From Saccharothrix luteola (GTDB taxonomy: Bacteria; Actinomycetota; Actinomycetes; Mycobacteriales; Pseudonocardiaceae): DNA of 64,000 bases. The stretch lies in contig NZ_JAJHUO010000003.1 of assembly GCF_020859565.1 (NCBI RefSeq), forward strand, positions 1,483 to 65,482, in the 5' to 3' direction. A program made the translations under genes and the position numbers. Below, one piece after another: positions 1 through 9,029 of this stretch. The stretch's first letter is position 1. Each line of letters starts with the position of its first letter. The notes under the pieces were generated by a model. The model had not been told where the DNA came from. It did not search any database and saw only the letters and a program-made list of their open reading frames with translations.

Positions 1-70
<70 letters not shown>

Positions 71-244
71 CGGCCCTGCCCGAACCTCGATCGGACGCGA
101 TCACACCACATATTCGGAGGTCACGGCCACCGGCGTGCAGCGCAGGGGATAGGGCCGAACGTGTGCACTTCACCGATTCCGGCGACACCGGACGGCACCG
201 GGTGATTCACTCGGCCCGATCAAGGGCGGAGGTGTCGAACGAGC

Positions 245-1492
245 GTGCGCAAGGAGTTGCGCGCCTATCTCCGGCGCACCGAAGGCAAGCTGACCATGAT
301 CGCCGCGCTGACGTCCGCGTCGGCGCTGCTGCTCGGGCTGATCGGCTGGTTGGTCCTGCAGGACAGGCAGGACATGCTGGACGACGCGGTGCAACGGCGC
401 GGCGTGCTCACGTCCGCGGCTCTCGACGTCTACCGCGCGTTCGCGGACGCCGACGCCACTTCACTCGACGCGCTGCTGGTCGACCAGCAGCGCTCGCCGC
501 AGTTGCAGCAGGAGGTGCGCGAGAACGTCTTCGACGCACTCGACGCGTTGCGGGCGGCCGCGGAGCGGGACGGTGGTGGGAGTGCGGCCGAGCGCATCCA
601 GCGCATCACCGACCTGGTGCCGCAGTACGTGCAGCTCGTGGAGAGCGGCTGGAGCGCCGGCCGCGAGGGCCACCCGGTCGCCACCTCCTACCTGAACCAG
701 GCCAGCTTCCTGGCGCGCGGCAAGATCCTCGAAGACGCGGCGGCACTGCACAGCGAGCAGGTCGAGAACCTCACCGAGGCCCAGCAGGACGCCACCGGCC
801 AGTCCTGGCTCGTCTGGCTGCTCGGGTTCGCCGTGCTGGGCGTCCTCCACTGGTCGAACAGGTTCCTCTTCCGGCGCACCAAGCGCCGCTACAACACCGG
901 CCTCATCGTCGCCGCGGTGCTCACCGGCGTCGCGCTCCTGGTCACCTCGATCCCGCTGCTGATCTCCAGTGCCCACGCCGAGGACAGCACCCAGAACCGG
1001 GAGAAGGTCGTCGCGCCGCTCGCGAAGGCGCGCAACGTCGGCCGGTCCGCGGACGGCAACGAGGCCCGACTGCTGATCTACCCCTCGGTCGGCGACAAGG
1101 AGGCGTTGAGGAAGGACCTCGCCGACATCGCCGGGCTCATCGCGCAGGCGGCGGAATCCGCCACCGACCGCGAGCACATCGACCGGGCGGCCGAGGCGAC
1201 GCGGAAGTGGACCGACGCGGACTCCAAGCTGGTCAGCACCGACTCCGAGCCGACCTACCCGGAGACCGTCGCGCTCGTGACGCCGCCCGAGCAGGGCAAG
1301 TCGACCGCGGAACTGGTGGACGAGCACCTCACCGCGGCGATCTCCGCCTACACCAGCGCCTCCGCCCACTCCACCGCCGAGGCGCGCGCGTGGATCGGCG
1401 GACTGGACGTCGTCTTCGCCCTGCTGATGGCGGGAGCGGCCATCGCGGCACTGGCCGGGCTCCGGCCCCGGATCGCGGAGTACTACCGATGA
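245..1492 (+). CDS. glnX: GlnX-like membrane sensor protein
   Basis: This encodes a 415-aa integral membrane protein. Hydrophobic segments lie at about residues 18-40, 186-204, 218-246 and 385-403, and two largely hydrophilic, probably extracytoplasmic stretches separate them. The product overlaps the lipoprotein gene glnH by ATGA at 1489-1492, and pknG lies nearby. In mycobacteria and corynebacteria GlnX is the transmembrane partner that links the amino-acid-binding lipoprotein GlnH to the kinase PknG, and the family is identified mostly by this context and topology. The start is the GTG at 245, preceded by GGAGGTG about 10 bases upstream. I see no enzymatic motif. In the mycobacterial locus all three genes run the same way, whereas here pknG is on the opposite strand. 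Confidence 0.75.
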   Translation: MRKELRAYLRRTEGKLTMIAALTSASALLLGLIGWLVLQDRQDMLDDAVQRRGVLTSAALDVYRAFADADATSLDALLVDQQRSPQLQQEVRENVFDALDALRAAAERDGGGSAAERIQRITDLVPQYVQLVESGWSAGREGHPVATSYLNQASFLARGKILEDAAALHSEQVENLTEAQQDATGQSWLVWLLGFAVLGVLHWSNRFLFRRTKRRYNTGLIVAAVLTGVALLVTSIPLLISSAHAEDSTQNREKVVAPLAKARNVGRSADGNEARLLIYPSVGDKEALRKDLADIAGLIAQAAESATDREHIDRAAEATRKWTDADSKLVSTDSEPTYPETVALVTPPEQGKSTAELVDEHLTAAISAYTSASAHSTAEARAWIGGLDVVFALLMAGAAIAALAGLRPRIAEYYR

Positions 1493-2562
1493 AGCGCTTG
1501 CTGCTGGCACTCCTCCTGCTCGCGGGTTGCGCGGCCCAGCCCGTCCAGCCGGTCGAGCGGACGGCCGAACCCGTGCTGCCCAACGGCTACCGCGACCCCG
1601 GGCAGCCGGCCTCGCTGCCGCCGGAGTGCACCACTCCGGAGGGCAGGGCGAAGTACGACCCGGCGCGCACGCTCAACCCCGCAGGCGGCCTCGGCGACGG
1701 CACGAGCGTGCTCGACGGCGTGACGCTCGCGGAGATCCGCGAGCACGGCCTGGACGTCGGCGTCAGCCAGACCACCCCGCTCCTCAGCCGCCGCGACCAG
1801 GTGACGGGGGAGATGGAGGGCTTCGAGATCGACCTCATCAACCGGATCGCGACCGAGCTGTTCGGCCGTCCGCTCCAGCGCAACGACCCGATGCTGCGCC
1901 TGGTCACCATGCCCACCGGCAGCAGGCTGCTGGCGCTCGACACCGACAAGAACAACGCCACCAGGGAAGCCGACGAGGCGTTGGAGGAGGTCCCGGTCGT
2001 CGACATGGTCGTCGCCGACGTGACGATGACCTGCGACCGCGTCTACAACCACGACGTCGTCTACTCGACGCCCTACCTCACCACGAACGCGGGCCTGCTC
2101 ACCCGCAAGGGCACCGAGGCGCGCGACTCGCTGGACGGGCTGCGCGGCCGGAAGGTGTGCGCCGCGTCGGCCACCACGAGCATCGTCGACCTGCTGGAGT
2201 CGCAGCGGACCACCGGCGTCGAGCCGGTGTCCACACCGGACTCCAGCGAGTGCCTCATGCTGCTGCAACGCGGTCTCGTGGACGCGGTCTACACCGACTT
2301 CCCGATCCTGCAAGGGTTGCAGATGCAGGATCCCGGCACCGAGCTGACCGACCTGCCGGGCCAAGGTGGCGGCACCGCGGGCGTCGCGATCAGCGCCAAG
2401 CACAAGGACCTGGTCCGGTTCGTCAACGGCGTGATCGCCCGGATGCGCGCGGACGGCTCGTTGCAGGCCTCGCACGAGAAGTGGTTCGGCGAGCACGTGC
2501 GGGCCGCGGGGGTCGAACAGGGCCCGGTGCTCCCGCTGCCGCCGATCACCTACGTCGACTAG
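1489..2562 (+). CDS. glnH: GlnH-like amino-acid-binding lipoprotein
   Basis: This is a 357-aa secreted lipoprotein. A short hydrophobic signal ends in a lipobox with the acylated Cys at residue 14 (LLLAGC). The rest is a family-3 periplasmic binding fold, recognisable from the segment ending GFEIDLINRIA and from the later KVCAASATTSI and VDAVYTDFP blocks. GlnH homologues bind aspartate or glutamate and signal through GlnX to PknG, which controls 2-oxoglutarate dehydrogenase through GarA/OdhI; that role is inferred from the family. The ATG overlaps the glnX stop codon, so the two genes are translationally coupled. There is no ABC permease or ATPase next to it, which fits a sensor rather than a transporter component. 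Confidence 0.82.
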   Translation: MKRLLLALLLLAGCAAQPVQPVERTAEPVLPNGYRDPGQPASLPPECTTPEGRAKYDPARTLNPAGGLGDGTSVLDGVTLAEIREHGLDVGVSQTTPLLSRRDQVTGEMEGFEIDLINRIATELFGRPLQRNDPMLRLVTMPTGSRLLALDTDKNNATREADEALEEVPVVDMVVADVTMTCDRVYNHDVVYSTPYLTTNAGLLTRKGTEARDSLDGLRGRKVCAASATTSIVDLLESQRTTGVEPVSTPDSSECLMLLQRGLVDAVYTDFPILQGLQMQDPGTELTDLPGQGGGTAGVAISAKHKDLVRFVNGVIARMRADGSLQASHEKWFGEHVRAAGVEQGPVLPLPPITYVD

Positions 2563-2584
2563 CCGACGGTCCGGAACCCCCTGG

Positions 2585-4006
2585 TCATCCGGCCAGTGGT
2601 TCGCCGCACGCGCCGCAGAACTTGTACCTGCCTCCCCACCGCTGCGCGCACTTGGGGCAGACGAGGTCCGGGAGGGCCGCCGCGGCGGGGTCGTCGGGGA
2701 CCCGGACAGGCTCGACCGAGGGGCTCATGCTCGACATCACCGAGCTCATCCCCGTGTACAGCAGCTCTTCGGGCCTGAGCCCCGACCGGACCCGCACGTT
2801 CTCGTCGGCAGGGTCGCCGATCACCTCGACCAGCCGCAGCAACCGGCCCAGCACCTTCTCGTTGTCCAGCGAGGTCGCCAGCGCCACCGCACGTCCCCAG
2901 TGCCGGGCCGCCGCGTCCAGGTCGTCCACGTCGTGCGCGTCGCAGCCCGCCAGCACCGCCTGGCCCAGCTCGGTCTGCCGCGTCACGTGCGCGACCTTCG
3001 GGTCGATCACGCTGGACAGCTTCAGGTCGTTGGTCCACTGCGCCACCACGACAGCCGGGTCGCACGCCCGCTCGAACTCCGTCGACCCCGGCTTGCGCAC
3101 CTCCAGGTCGACCCGCGCCACCCGCACGTCGTGGTTCAGCCTCGCCCCGGCCGACGACACCGAGAGCCGCAGGAAGTACTCGCGGGTCTCGGCGCCCCAC
3201 GAGCCCGTCAGGAACGTGGTCTTGCGCTCCTCCAGCGGATCGCCCGCCATCGACGCCTCGGTCGGGAACGTCTGCCGCAGGAAGTCGACCGACGAGCGGA
3301 TCGTCGTCGTCACCACGAGCCGCGCCTCGGGGATCACCTTCTCCATCGCCGTCCTGGTCATCACCTCGAAGTCGGCGACGAGGTCCTCCGGCTGCCGCAC
3401 GGCGTCCGCGGTGCCGTGCAACGCCTCGGCGATCCGCAGCAGCTCGCGCTTGTCCCAGTCCGCGCCGACACCGCGCGCGTCACAGGTGAAGACCCGGGAG
3501 CACGCCACGAGCTCCTGGTCGAGCTTCGAGTCGCCGGGGTGGTTCTGCCCGTCGGTGAGCATGATGACGTGCCGCACCGCGGTCGGGTGCCCGGACAGCA
3601 GGCTCCGCGCCAGCTCCAGCCACTCGCCCATGCGCGTGCCGCCACCGGCCCTCAGCTGCCGCACGGCGTTCTTGGCGGCACGGCGGGTCTTCTCGGTCGC
3701 CGCGACCAGCCGCGGCCCGGCCGGGTACACCACGCGGGCGGCCTGCGTCCCCTCGATCACCGCGAACAGCGCCCCGTCGCGCAACGCGTCGATCGCCGCG
3801 CTCGTCGCCCGTTGCGCGGACGCCATCTTCTTCTGCGGGTAGGACATCGAGCCGGAGCAGTCGATGGCGATCACCTGCGCCACCTCCGGCGCGGCCGCAC
3901 CACCGACCACGCCCTGACCGGACACGGTCAGCACCGCGTCCATCTCGCCTTCCTCCGTGGCCAGGTAGGGGTTCTGGCTCACCGACAGCGAAAAACCGGG
4001 CTCCAT
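2585..4006 (-). CDS. vWA-domain protein with C-terminal zinc ribbon
   Basis: This is a 473-aa soluble protein. The von Willebrand A fold has an intact MIDAS signature DCSGSMS (D49, S51, S53), so it probably binds a divalent metal and a protein partner. A beta-rich middle region follows. The C-terminus holds a CPKC...CGAC zinc ribbon similar in style to the one at the N-terminus of the neighbouring PknG. The gene starts 9 bases after the pknG stop with AGAGGAAG as ribosome site, so it is the third gene of the protease-pknG-vWA operon. It ends 22 bp from the convergent glnH stop. It has no signal peptide and so acts in the cytoplasm. Its partner is unknown; association with the kinase is inferred from the operon. 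Confidence 0.85.
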   Translation of the reverse strand: MEPGFSLSVSQNPYLATEEGEMDAVLTVSGQGVVGGAAAPEVAQVIAIDCSGSMSYPQKKMASAQRATSAAIDALRDGALFAVIEGTQAARVVYPAGPRLVAATEKTRRAAKNAVRQLRAGGGTRMGEWLELARSLLSGHPTAVRHVIMLTDGQNHPGDSKLDQELVACSRVFTCDARGVGADWDKRELLRIAEALHGTADAVRQPEDLVADFEVMTRTAMEKVIPEARLVVTTTIRSSVDFLRQTFPTEASMAGDPLEERKTTFLTGSWGAETREYFLRLSVSSAGARLNHDVRVARVDLEVRKPGSTEFERACDPAVVVAQWTNDLKLSSVIDPKVAHVTRQTELGQAVLAGCDAHDVDDLDAAARHWGRAVALATSLDNEKVLGRLLRLVEVIGDPADENVRVRSGLRPEELLYTGMSSVMSSMSPSVEPVRVPDDPAAAALPDLVCPKCAQRWGGRYKFCGACGEPLAG

Positions 4007-4015
4007 GGCTTCCTC

Positions 4016-6223
4016 TCAGCGGCTGGTGATCGGCCGGTGGTGGTTCGCGCGGTCGACCAGGGACGAGCGGTCCGCGCGGTTGGTGGCCTGCCGGGCCAGC
4101 GCGCGGTACGACTGCTCGACGCCCAGCCGCAACTGGGTGGTGTCGGCGTCCTCGGACAGCGAGACGGCGAGCGCGGCCTCCCGCACCACCGTCTCCAGCC
4201 GCACGCGCGACTCGCCCGCGGGCGCGCCGCCGTCGAGGTAGAGCTCGCGCAGCCGGGCGGTGGCGGCGGCGAGGTCGGCGTCGGTCGGCGCGAGGAGCTC
4301 GCCGCCGGCTTGGATGCTGCCGCTGAGCACGCGGACCGCCGCGATGCGCGCCGCGTCGAAGTACCGCGACGCCTGCGGCGTCTCGTCCAGCAACGCCACC
4401 GCACCACCCCGATCGCCGCGCGCGAGCCGCACCCTGGCCAGCCCGAACACCGCGCTCACCACCGACTGGTCGCGCCGCCACACCGCCTCGTACAGGGCCT
4501 CGGCCCGGTCGAGGTCGCCTTCGTGCTCCGCGCAGTACGCCAGCGCGAGCTTGGGCGCGTCCTCACCCGGCAGCCAGGAGTACACGCCGTCGAACGCCTG
4601 CCGCGCCGCGCCGATGTCCTCGCTCGCCAGCTCGATCAGGCCCTCGTGCCACCTCACCCGCCAGTCGTTGCCCAGCAGGCCGCGGGCAGGCACCAGACTC
4701 TCCCGGGCCGCGGTGAGGTCGTTCGCGGCCAGCGCCGCCCGGCAGCGCACGAGCGCGGTCTCCGGCGAGGTCACGTTGTCGCTGTCCAGCCGCGCGATCA
4801 GGCGCCGGGGGTCCTCGGTGTCGGCGGCGGCGAGCACGTCCGCGGCCGGGTCGTCGGCGGTGGCGCGCGGCACCGGCAACCCGACCGCGACGACGTCGGC
4901 GGCCGGCCTGCCGTCGGGCAGCGCGGTCTCGGCGAGCAGGTCGACCGCACGCCCGGTCCAGGTGGCCAGGGCCGGCACCGCGCCGAGCCCGGCGTCCAGC
5001 AGCGTCGTCGTGTGCACGAACACCGTGGACGGCTCCGGTCGCGGCGTCCGGTCGCGCAACGACGCCACCTCGCGCAGCACACCGCGCAGCTGGTCGGCCA
5101 TCTCCGCCGCCGAGCCGTAGCGCTGGTCCGGTTCGGGGTGCATGGCCCGTTCGTAGGCGCGCTGGAACGAGCTCAGCCCCACCGCGAGGTCCGTGCGCTC
5201 GGGTTCGTCGTGGTCGGCGGTCGCGTAGTCGAGCCTGCGCAGCATCACGCCGAGGGTGTGCAGGTCGGACTGCACGGTCAGGCCGCGTTCGGCGATCTCC
5301 CGCTCGTCCACCTGGTAGGGCCGGGTGCCGACGATCTTGCTGCTCCGGTCGCCGATCCTGCGCACCGCGCCGAGGTCGATGAGCTTCACCCGGTTGCCGC
5401 GCTCGCCGACCTTGCCGGAGCGGATGATCACGTTGTCGGGCTTGAGGTCGCAGTAGAGGAAACCGCGCTCGTGCAGGTAGTCGAACGCGGCCAGCAGTTG
5501 GAGCCCGGCGCTGACGACGTGCTCGGTGCGCAGCGGCTCGCCGAGCGGTACCAAGCCGCGCGCCGACATCTCGGCGACCTCTTCGAGCACCAGCCCGTCC
5601 ACGTACTCCATCACGATGTACGCGCGGTCCTCGCCGGTGTGCGCGTCCGGGTGGCTGACGAAGTTGTAGATCCGCACCACGTTCGGGTGGTCCAGCAGCG
5701 TCAGCGCTTGGCGTTCCTTGGTCGAGATCTCCAGGTCGGCGACGTCGATGAGCCCCTTGAGCACGACCGGGTTGTCGTCCAGGTGCGTGTCCCTGGCCAG
5801 GTAGATCCAGCCGAGGCCGCCGCGCGCGAAGCACCCGACCACGCGGTACTGGTCGGCCACCAGCGCACCGGGCTCCAGGCTGGGCAGGAACGAGTACGGC
5901 GTGCCGCAGGCCAGGCAGAACCCCGAGTCGCGCTGGGGCAGCGCGCTCCGGTCGGGGCACTGGTCGTTGGGGCACAGGCGGGTGCGCACCGGCACGCGCG
6001 GGTCGGTGATGATCCTGCTGGTCGGGTCCTTGAAGTCGAAGACGGGCAACGACATCGGGTCACCGGTGTGCGAGCGGCGGCTGCTCGCCGTGGCGCTCGA
6101 CGTCCGGCCCGCCGCCCGGACCTGCGCCAGGGCGGAGCTGCCGCGCACCACCGCGGGTTCGCCGCAGTCGACGCAGAACCCGGTCTCGTCAACGATCCCA
6201 CCGCAGTGGGTGCACGTCGTCAT
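4016..6223 (-). CDS. pknG: PknG-type serine/threonine kinase
   Basis: This is a 735-aa soluble kinase. Two zinc-knuckle pairs open the protein: C4/C7/C17/C20 and C84/C89/C103/C106, the second being the rubredoxin-like module typical of PknG. The kinase domain spans about residues 126-385, with a glycine loop (ARGGLGWIY), probable ATP-binding K156, helix-C E170, the catalytic loop YCDLKPDN with D259 in place of the usual HRD, and DLG (D283) as metal-binding motif. The C-terminal half is helical and fits the TPR region of PknG. Family function: phosphorylates the FHA protein GarA/OdhI and so tunes glutamate and TCA metabolism in response to GlnH-GlnX. The start overlaps the upstream protease-like gene by ATGA, giving one operon. 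The extra N-terminal CxxC pair is not usual in mycobacterial PknG. Confidence 0.9.
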   Translation of the reverse strand: MTTCTHCGGIVDETGFCVDCGEPAVVRGSSALAQVRAAGRTSSATASSRRSHTGDPMSLPVFDFKDPTSRIITDPRVPVRTRLCPNDQCPDRSALPQRDSGFCLACGTPYSFLPSLEPGALVADQYRVVGCFARGGLGWIYLARDTHLDDNPVVLKGLIDVADLEISTKERQALTLLDHPNVVRIYNFVSHPDAHTGEDRAYIVMEYVDGLVLEEVAEMSARGLVPLGEPLRTEHVVSAGLQLLAAFDYLHERGFLYCDLKPDNVIIRSGKVGERGNRVKLIDLGAVRRIGDRSSKIVGTRPYQVDEREIAERGLTVQSDLHTLGVMLRRLDYATADHDEPERTDLAVGLSSFQRAYERAMHPEPDQRYGSAAEMADQLRGVLREVASLRDRTPRPEPSTVFVHTTTLLDAGLGAVPALATWTGRAVDLLAETALPDGRPAADVVAVGLPVPRATADDPAADVLAAADTEDPRRLIARLDSDNVTSPETALVRCRAALAANDLTAARESLVPARGLLGNDWRVRWHEGLIELASEDIGAARQAFDGVYSWLPGEDAPKLALAYCAEHEGDLDRAEALYEAVWRRDQSVVSAVFGLARVRLARGDRGGAVALLDETPQASRYFDAARIAAVRVLSGSIQAGGELLAPTDADLAAATARLRELYLDGGAPAGESRVRLETVVREAALAVSLSEDADTTQLRLGVEQSYRALARQATNRADRSSLVDRANHHRPITSR

Positions 6224-7725
6224 GCCTGATCCCCTCTCCCCAACCGCCGCCGCACCGCTTCCTCGCAGGACTGCACGGCCCGCAGCGCCACCGCGAGGTC
6301 GAGGGGTTCGGCTTCCAGCGCCGCGTGCGCCCTGCGGCGGTGCCGGTCGAGCTCGAGGTCCTCGGCGAAACCGGCCGCGGCGGCACGCGCCTGCGCCGAC
6401 GCGAGCCGCCCGCGCAGCACGGACAGCTCCTCCCGCACGCGCCGCAGCGCCGCGCGCTCGCGCTCGGCCCGCGTGATCGCCCGGTCGAACCGCGGCAGCT
6501 TCCCCTCGACCAGCTGCCAGTCCGCCGCGGCGGCGCGGCGCACCGCGCTCAGCCCGAGCCGCAGCTTGGTGGCCGCGGTGTCGGGGTCCTCCCGCATCAG
6601 CGCGGTCACCCGCTCGACCAGCCCGTCCAGCCGCGTGAGGACAGCGGCCCGGGCCAGCTCTCGCGCGGCGACCACGTCCGCGGCGTCGCCGTCGCGGAAG
6701 CCCAGCACCAGCCGCGCCCCGCTCGCCACCATCGGCCCGCCGATGTCCTGGAGCAGCGACCGGGGGTCGCGCGCCGCGTCGACGCCGTCGATCACGACCG
6801 TCATCGGCGGGGTGCCCTCCCGCACGCGCTCGGTGCTGGAACCGCGGCTGACCAGGCCGGCCCGGTCGAGGACCCGGCGCGAGACCTCCTCGGTGGTCAG
6901 GCCCTCGACGTTGATCGCGAGGTCGGGTGCGGGCGACTCGCCCACCGCGGAGAACGAGACCGCGTCCTGGAGGTGCTCCAGGTCCTCACCGGCGATGATC
7001 AGCACCGCGCCACCGTCCTGCCTGCGCGCGAGCCAGTCCATCAGCTCTCGCACCCTGCCGTTGTAGTGCGCCGGGCGCTTCTTGTACCCGTCGTCGATCC
7101 CGTCGTCGCCGAGCACCCAGCGCGACAGCGCGGGCAGGCGCGCCTCCGCCGCCGCGACCGGGATCATCCACGACAGCCCGGCGCCGTCGACGTTGTACTC
7201 GCTGACCACGATCCCGAGCACGTGCCCGCTCGCGTCGTCGGCCACCCCGGCGCCGCTGAAGCCGCGCTGCACCCGGTGCCCGCCGCGGCTGTTCATCTGC
7301 TGCCACTCGGCGCCCGCCATACCCGAGAGCGTCATGGTCGCCCAGGCGCCGACCTCTTCCAGGCCACGGGGATAGCCCTGGGCGTGCACGGACCTGTTCC
7401 AGGTCATGGCGACCTTGCGCAACGTCGCCGGGCGCACGCCCGGCTGCGGCGTCACGAGGCGCAGCAACGCCACGTCGCCGCGTTCGTGCTGCGGTTCGAC
7501 GTGCTCCACGATGTGAGCGGCGCTCACGGGCATCTCCGGCAGGCCGACCAGCTCGACGGTGAGGTCCTCGGCGGCCAGCGCGACGTGGGCGCACGTCAGC
7601 ACGTGCTCGCTGTCCAGCAGCACGCCCGCGCCCACCACGCCGCGCCGTCCGCGGCACCGGAGCCGCACCCGCCACTCCTCCGTCCCGTGGGGGAATGGCC
7701 CGGCACGTCCCTCACCGGTGATCAT
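6220..7725 (-). CDS. Trypsin-like serine protease fused to degenerate NTPase-like region
   Basis: This is a 501-aa protein without a signal peptide. Residues 1-200 form a trypsin-like domain with a readable triad: H47 in TCAHV, D84 in RGDVALLRL and S157 in GFSGAG. From about residue 225 there is a NTPase-like stretch with hydrophobic strands and a Walker-B-like VVIDGVD, but no Walker-A P-loop where LIIAGEDLEHLQD stands, so ATP binding looks lost. The C-terminal 130 residues are charged and helical, probably coiled coil. It is first in the operon and overlaps pknG by ATGA. Bacterial trypsin-like proteins joined to NTPase and vWA partners occur in signalling or conflict systems; whether that applies here is inference. 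The start at 7725 follows a TAGTGT -10-like box by 6 nt, suggesting a leaderless transcript. Confidence 0.75.
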   Translation of the reverse strand: MITGEGRAGPFPHGTEEWRVRLRCRGRRGVVGAGVLLDSEHVLTCAHVALAAEDLTVELVGLPEMPVSAAHIVEHVEPQHERGDVALLRLVTPQPGVRPATLRKVAMTWNRSVHAQGYPRGLEEVGAWATMTLSGMAGAEWQQMNSRGGHRVQRGFSGAGVADDASGHVLGIVVSEYNVDGAGLSWMIPVAAAEARLPALSRWVLGDDGIDDGYKKRPAHYNGRVRELMDWLARRQDGGAVLIIAGEDLEHLQDAVSFSAVGESPAPDLAINVEGLTTEEVSRRVLDRAGLVSRGSSTERVREGTPPMTVVIDGVDAARDPRSLLQDIGGPMVASGARLVLGFRDGDAADVVAARELARAAVLTRLDGLVERVTALMREDPDTAATKLRLGLSAVRRAAAADWQLVEGKLPRFDRAITRAERERAALRRVREELSVLRGRLASAQARAAAAGFAEDLELDRHRRRAHAALEAEPLDLAVALRAVQSCEEAVRRRLGRGDQA

Positions 7726-7731
7726 TGCCGC

Positions 7732-7737
7732 ACACTA
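7732..7737 (-). promoter_or_regulatory. Candidate -10 box for protease-pknG-vWA operon
   Basis: The minus strand reads TAGTGT, then 6 bases, then the ATG at 7725. There is no Shine-Dalgarno match in that space. This geometry fits a leaderless mRNA, common in actinobacteria. I could not find a convincing -35 element. Confidence 0.35.
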
Positions 7738-7789
7738 AGCGCGGTTCACCGCCACGATCGCCGTTTGCGTGCTAAAACGCCCGAACGGC

Positions 7790-8923
7790 CTAGGCGCGTT
7801 CGCGGACCACCAGGTAGACCGCGCGCACCGCCAGCGTCCGCTCGATCCGCTCGATCACGGGTGCGAAGAACTGCCTGCGCTGCTCGGCGTCGCTCATCGA
7901 CGCCACCGCGAAGTACATGCTGCCGAAGGCCGCGAACAACGTGGCGTTGCGCAGCATCGCCGCCGGCACGCCGGGAACCCACTTCGCGGGCTCCGGCGGC
8001 GCTCCGATCCACTGCTCGGCGACGGCGGGCGTGACCACGATCAGGCCGAGCGCCACGAAGAACGCGAACAGCGCGAGTCCCACCACCGCCGCCTGCACGA
8101 GCTGGCGGATCGCGAGCATCACCAGCAGGTTGCGCGACTGCCGCCCGTTCAGCTTGCGCGGGCGCAGCGGCTCGTCGAACTCCTCCTCGCCCAGGGGCGT
8201 GCCCCGGCAGGCCTCCTCCAGCACCTCGGGGCGCAGGTCCTGCTCGACCCGGCCGATCTCGTCCTTGAGCCGCGCCGCCGCCGCGAGGACGGTGATCGCC
8301 GCGAACAACGCCACCACCAGGCTCACCCGCTGCCACGGCAGCTCGTTCATCGCCTGCCACAGCTCACCGGTGAAGAACAGGAACAGCGTCACGAACAGCA
8401 ATGGCGGCAACGCCCGCCCGAGCAGGTGCACGCTGTTGCGCAAGTCGTGCACCGTGTGCCGGATCGCGCCCTTGAGCAGCGCCGCCAACCCGTACGTCAC
8501 CGAGAACCAGGCCGCGGCGAAGATCGCCGCGAAGAACACCACCAGCTGCACCGGATCGCTGTCCGGCGTGTCGTCGATGGTGTCCTGCAGGATCGGCACG
8601 ATCACCGGCACCACCGCGTACCCGACGAGGATCGCGATCGTGCGGTTGCGCGTGAACAGCGGCAGCCGCCGCACGAACAACGACAGCACGACCCAGGCCG
8701 TGAGGGCGCTGGCGAGGATCACCGTCAGCAGCACCCACCGCCCGTACCCCGCCGCGCCCAGCGGCACGAGCCAGATGAGGCAGGCGATGGCGATGGTGGC
8801 CAGCGCCGGCAGCATCCGCGGCAGGACGTGCGTGAAGAACCCGTAGCCCTCGATCATCGTCGGGGCTCCCTGCTGGACGAACCACCGCTCGGTGCGGCGC
8901 GCCAGCAGCCGTGCGGCTGTCAT
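7790..8923 (-). CDS. Multi-pass membrane protein of unknown function
   Basis: This is a 377-aa protein with about seven hydrophobic segments; clear ones are near residues 38-55, 60-85, 95-115, 130-160, 185-205, 210-235 and 290-320. I do not recognise a family or a catalytic motif. A charged loop around residues 235-285 (EIGRVEQDL onward) is probably cytoplasmic. The gene runs in the same direction as the protease-pknG-vWA operon, 64 bp upstream of its first gene, so it may supply a membrane partner, but an independent start of transcription for the protease is likely. The ATG at 8923 lacks a strong ribosome site. Confidence 0.7.
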   Translation of the reverse strand: MTAARLLARRTERWFVQQGAPTMIEGYGFFTHVLPRMLPALATIAIACLIWLVPLGAAGYGRWVLLTVILASALTAWVVLSLFVRRLPLFTRNRTIAILVGYAVVPVIVPILQDTIDDTPDSDPVQLVVFFAAIFAAAWFSVTYGLAALLKGAIRHTVHDLRNSVHLLGRALPPLLFVTLFLFFTGELWQAMNELPWQRVSLVVALFAAITVLAAAARLKDEIGRVEQDLRPEVLEEACRGTPLGEEEFDEPLRPRKLNGRQSRNLLVMLAIRQLVQAAVVGLALFAFFVALGLIVVTPAVAEQWIGAPPEPAKWVPGVPAAMLRNATLFAAFGSMYFAVASMSDAEQRRQFFAPVIERIERTLAVRAVYLVVRERA

Positions 8924-8983
8924 GGGCGAGATTCTGCCTCAGCTCCTCGGGCACGGGCCTGCCCACCAGCGCAAAGCCCTACC

Positions 8984-9017
8984 GGCCCCGTGGAGCGCGC
9001 CTCGCGGCGCGGGGGCC
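8984..9017 (-). terminator. GC-rich hairpin downstream of sortase gene
   Basis: GGCCCCG near 8984 pairs with CGGGGGCC near 9010-9017, and the interior can also pair (GCGCGCC with CGGCGCG). It lies just beyond the sortase stop at 9030. No T-run follows, as is usual for actinobacterial terminators. Confidence 0.4.
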
Positions 9018-9029
9018 TCCGGCGGACCC

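Noticed and set aside
2900..6229. 1109-codon plus-strand frame opposite pknG and the vWA gene
   Set aside because: Composition is His/Arg/Gln-rich shadow text; pknG and vWA motifs on the minus strand are unambiguous.
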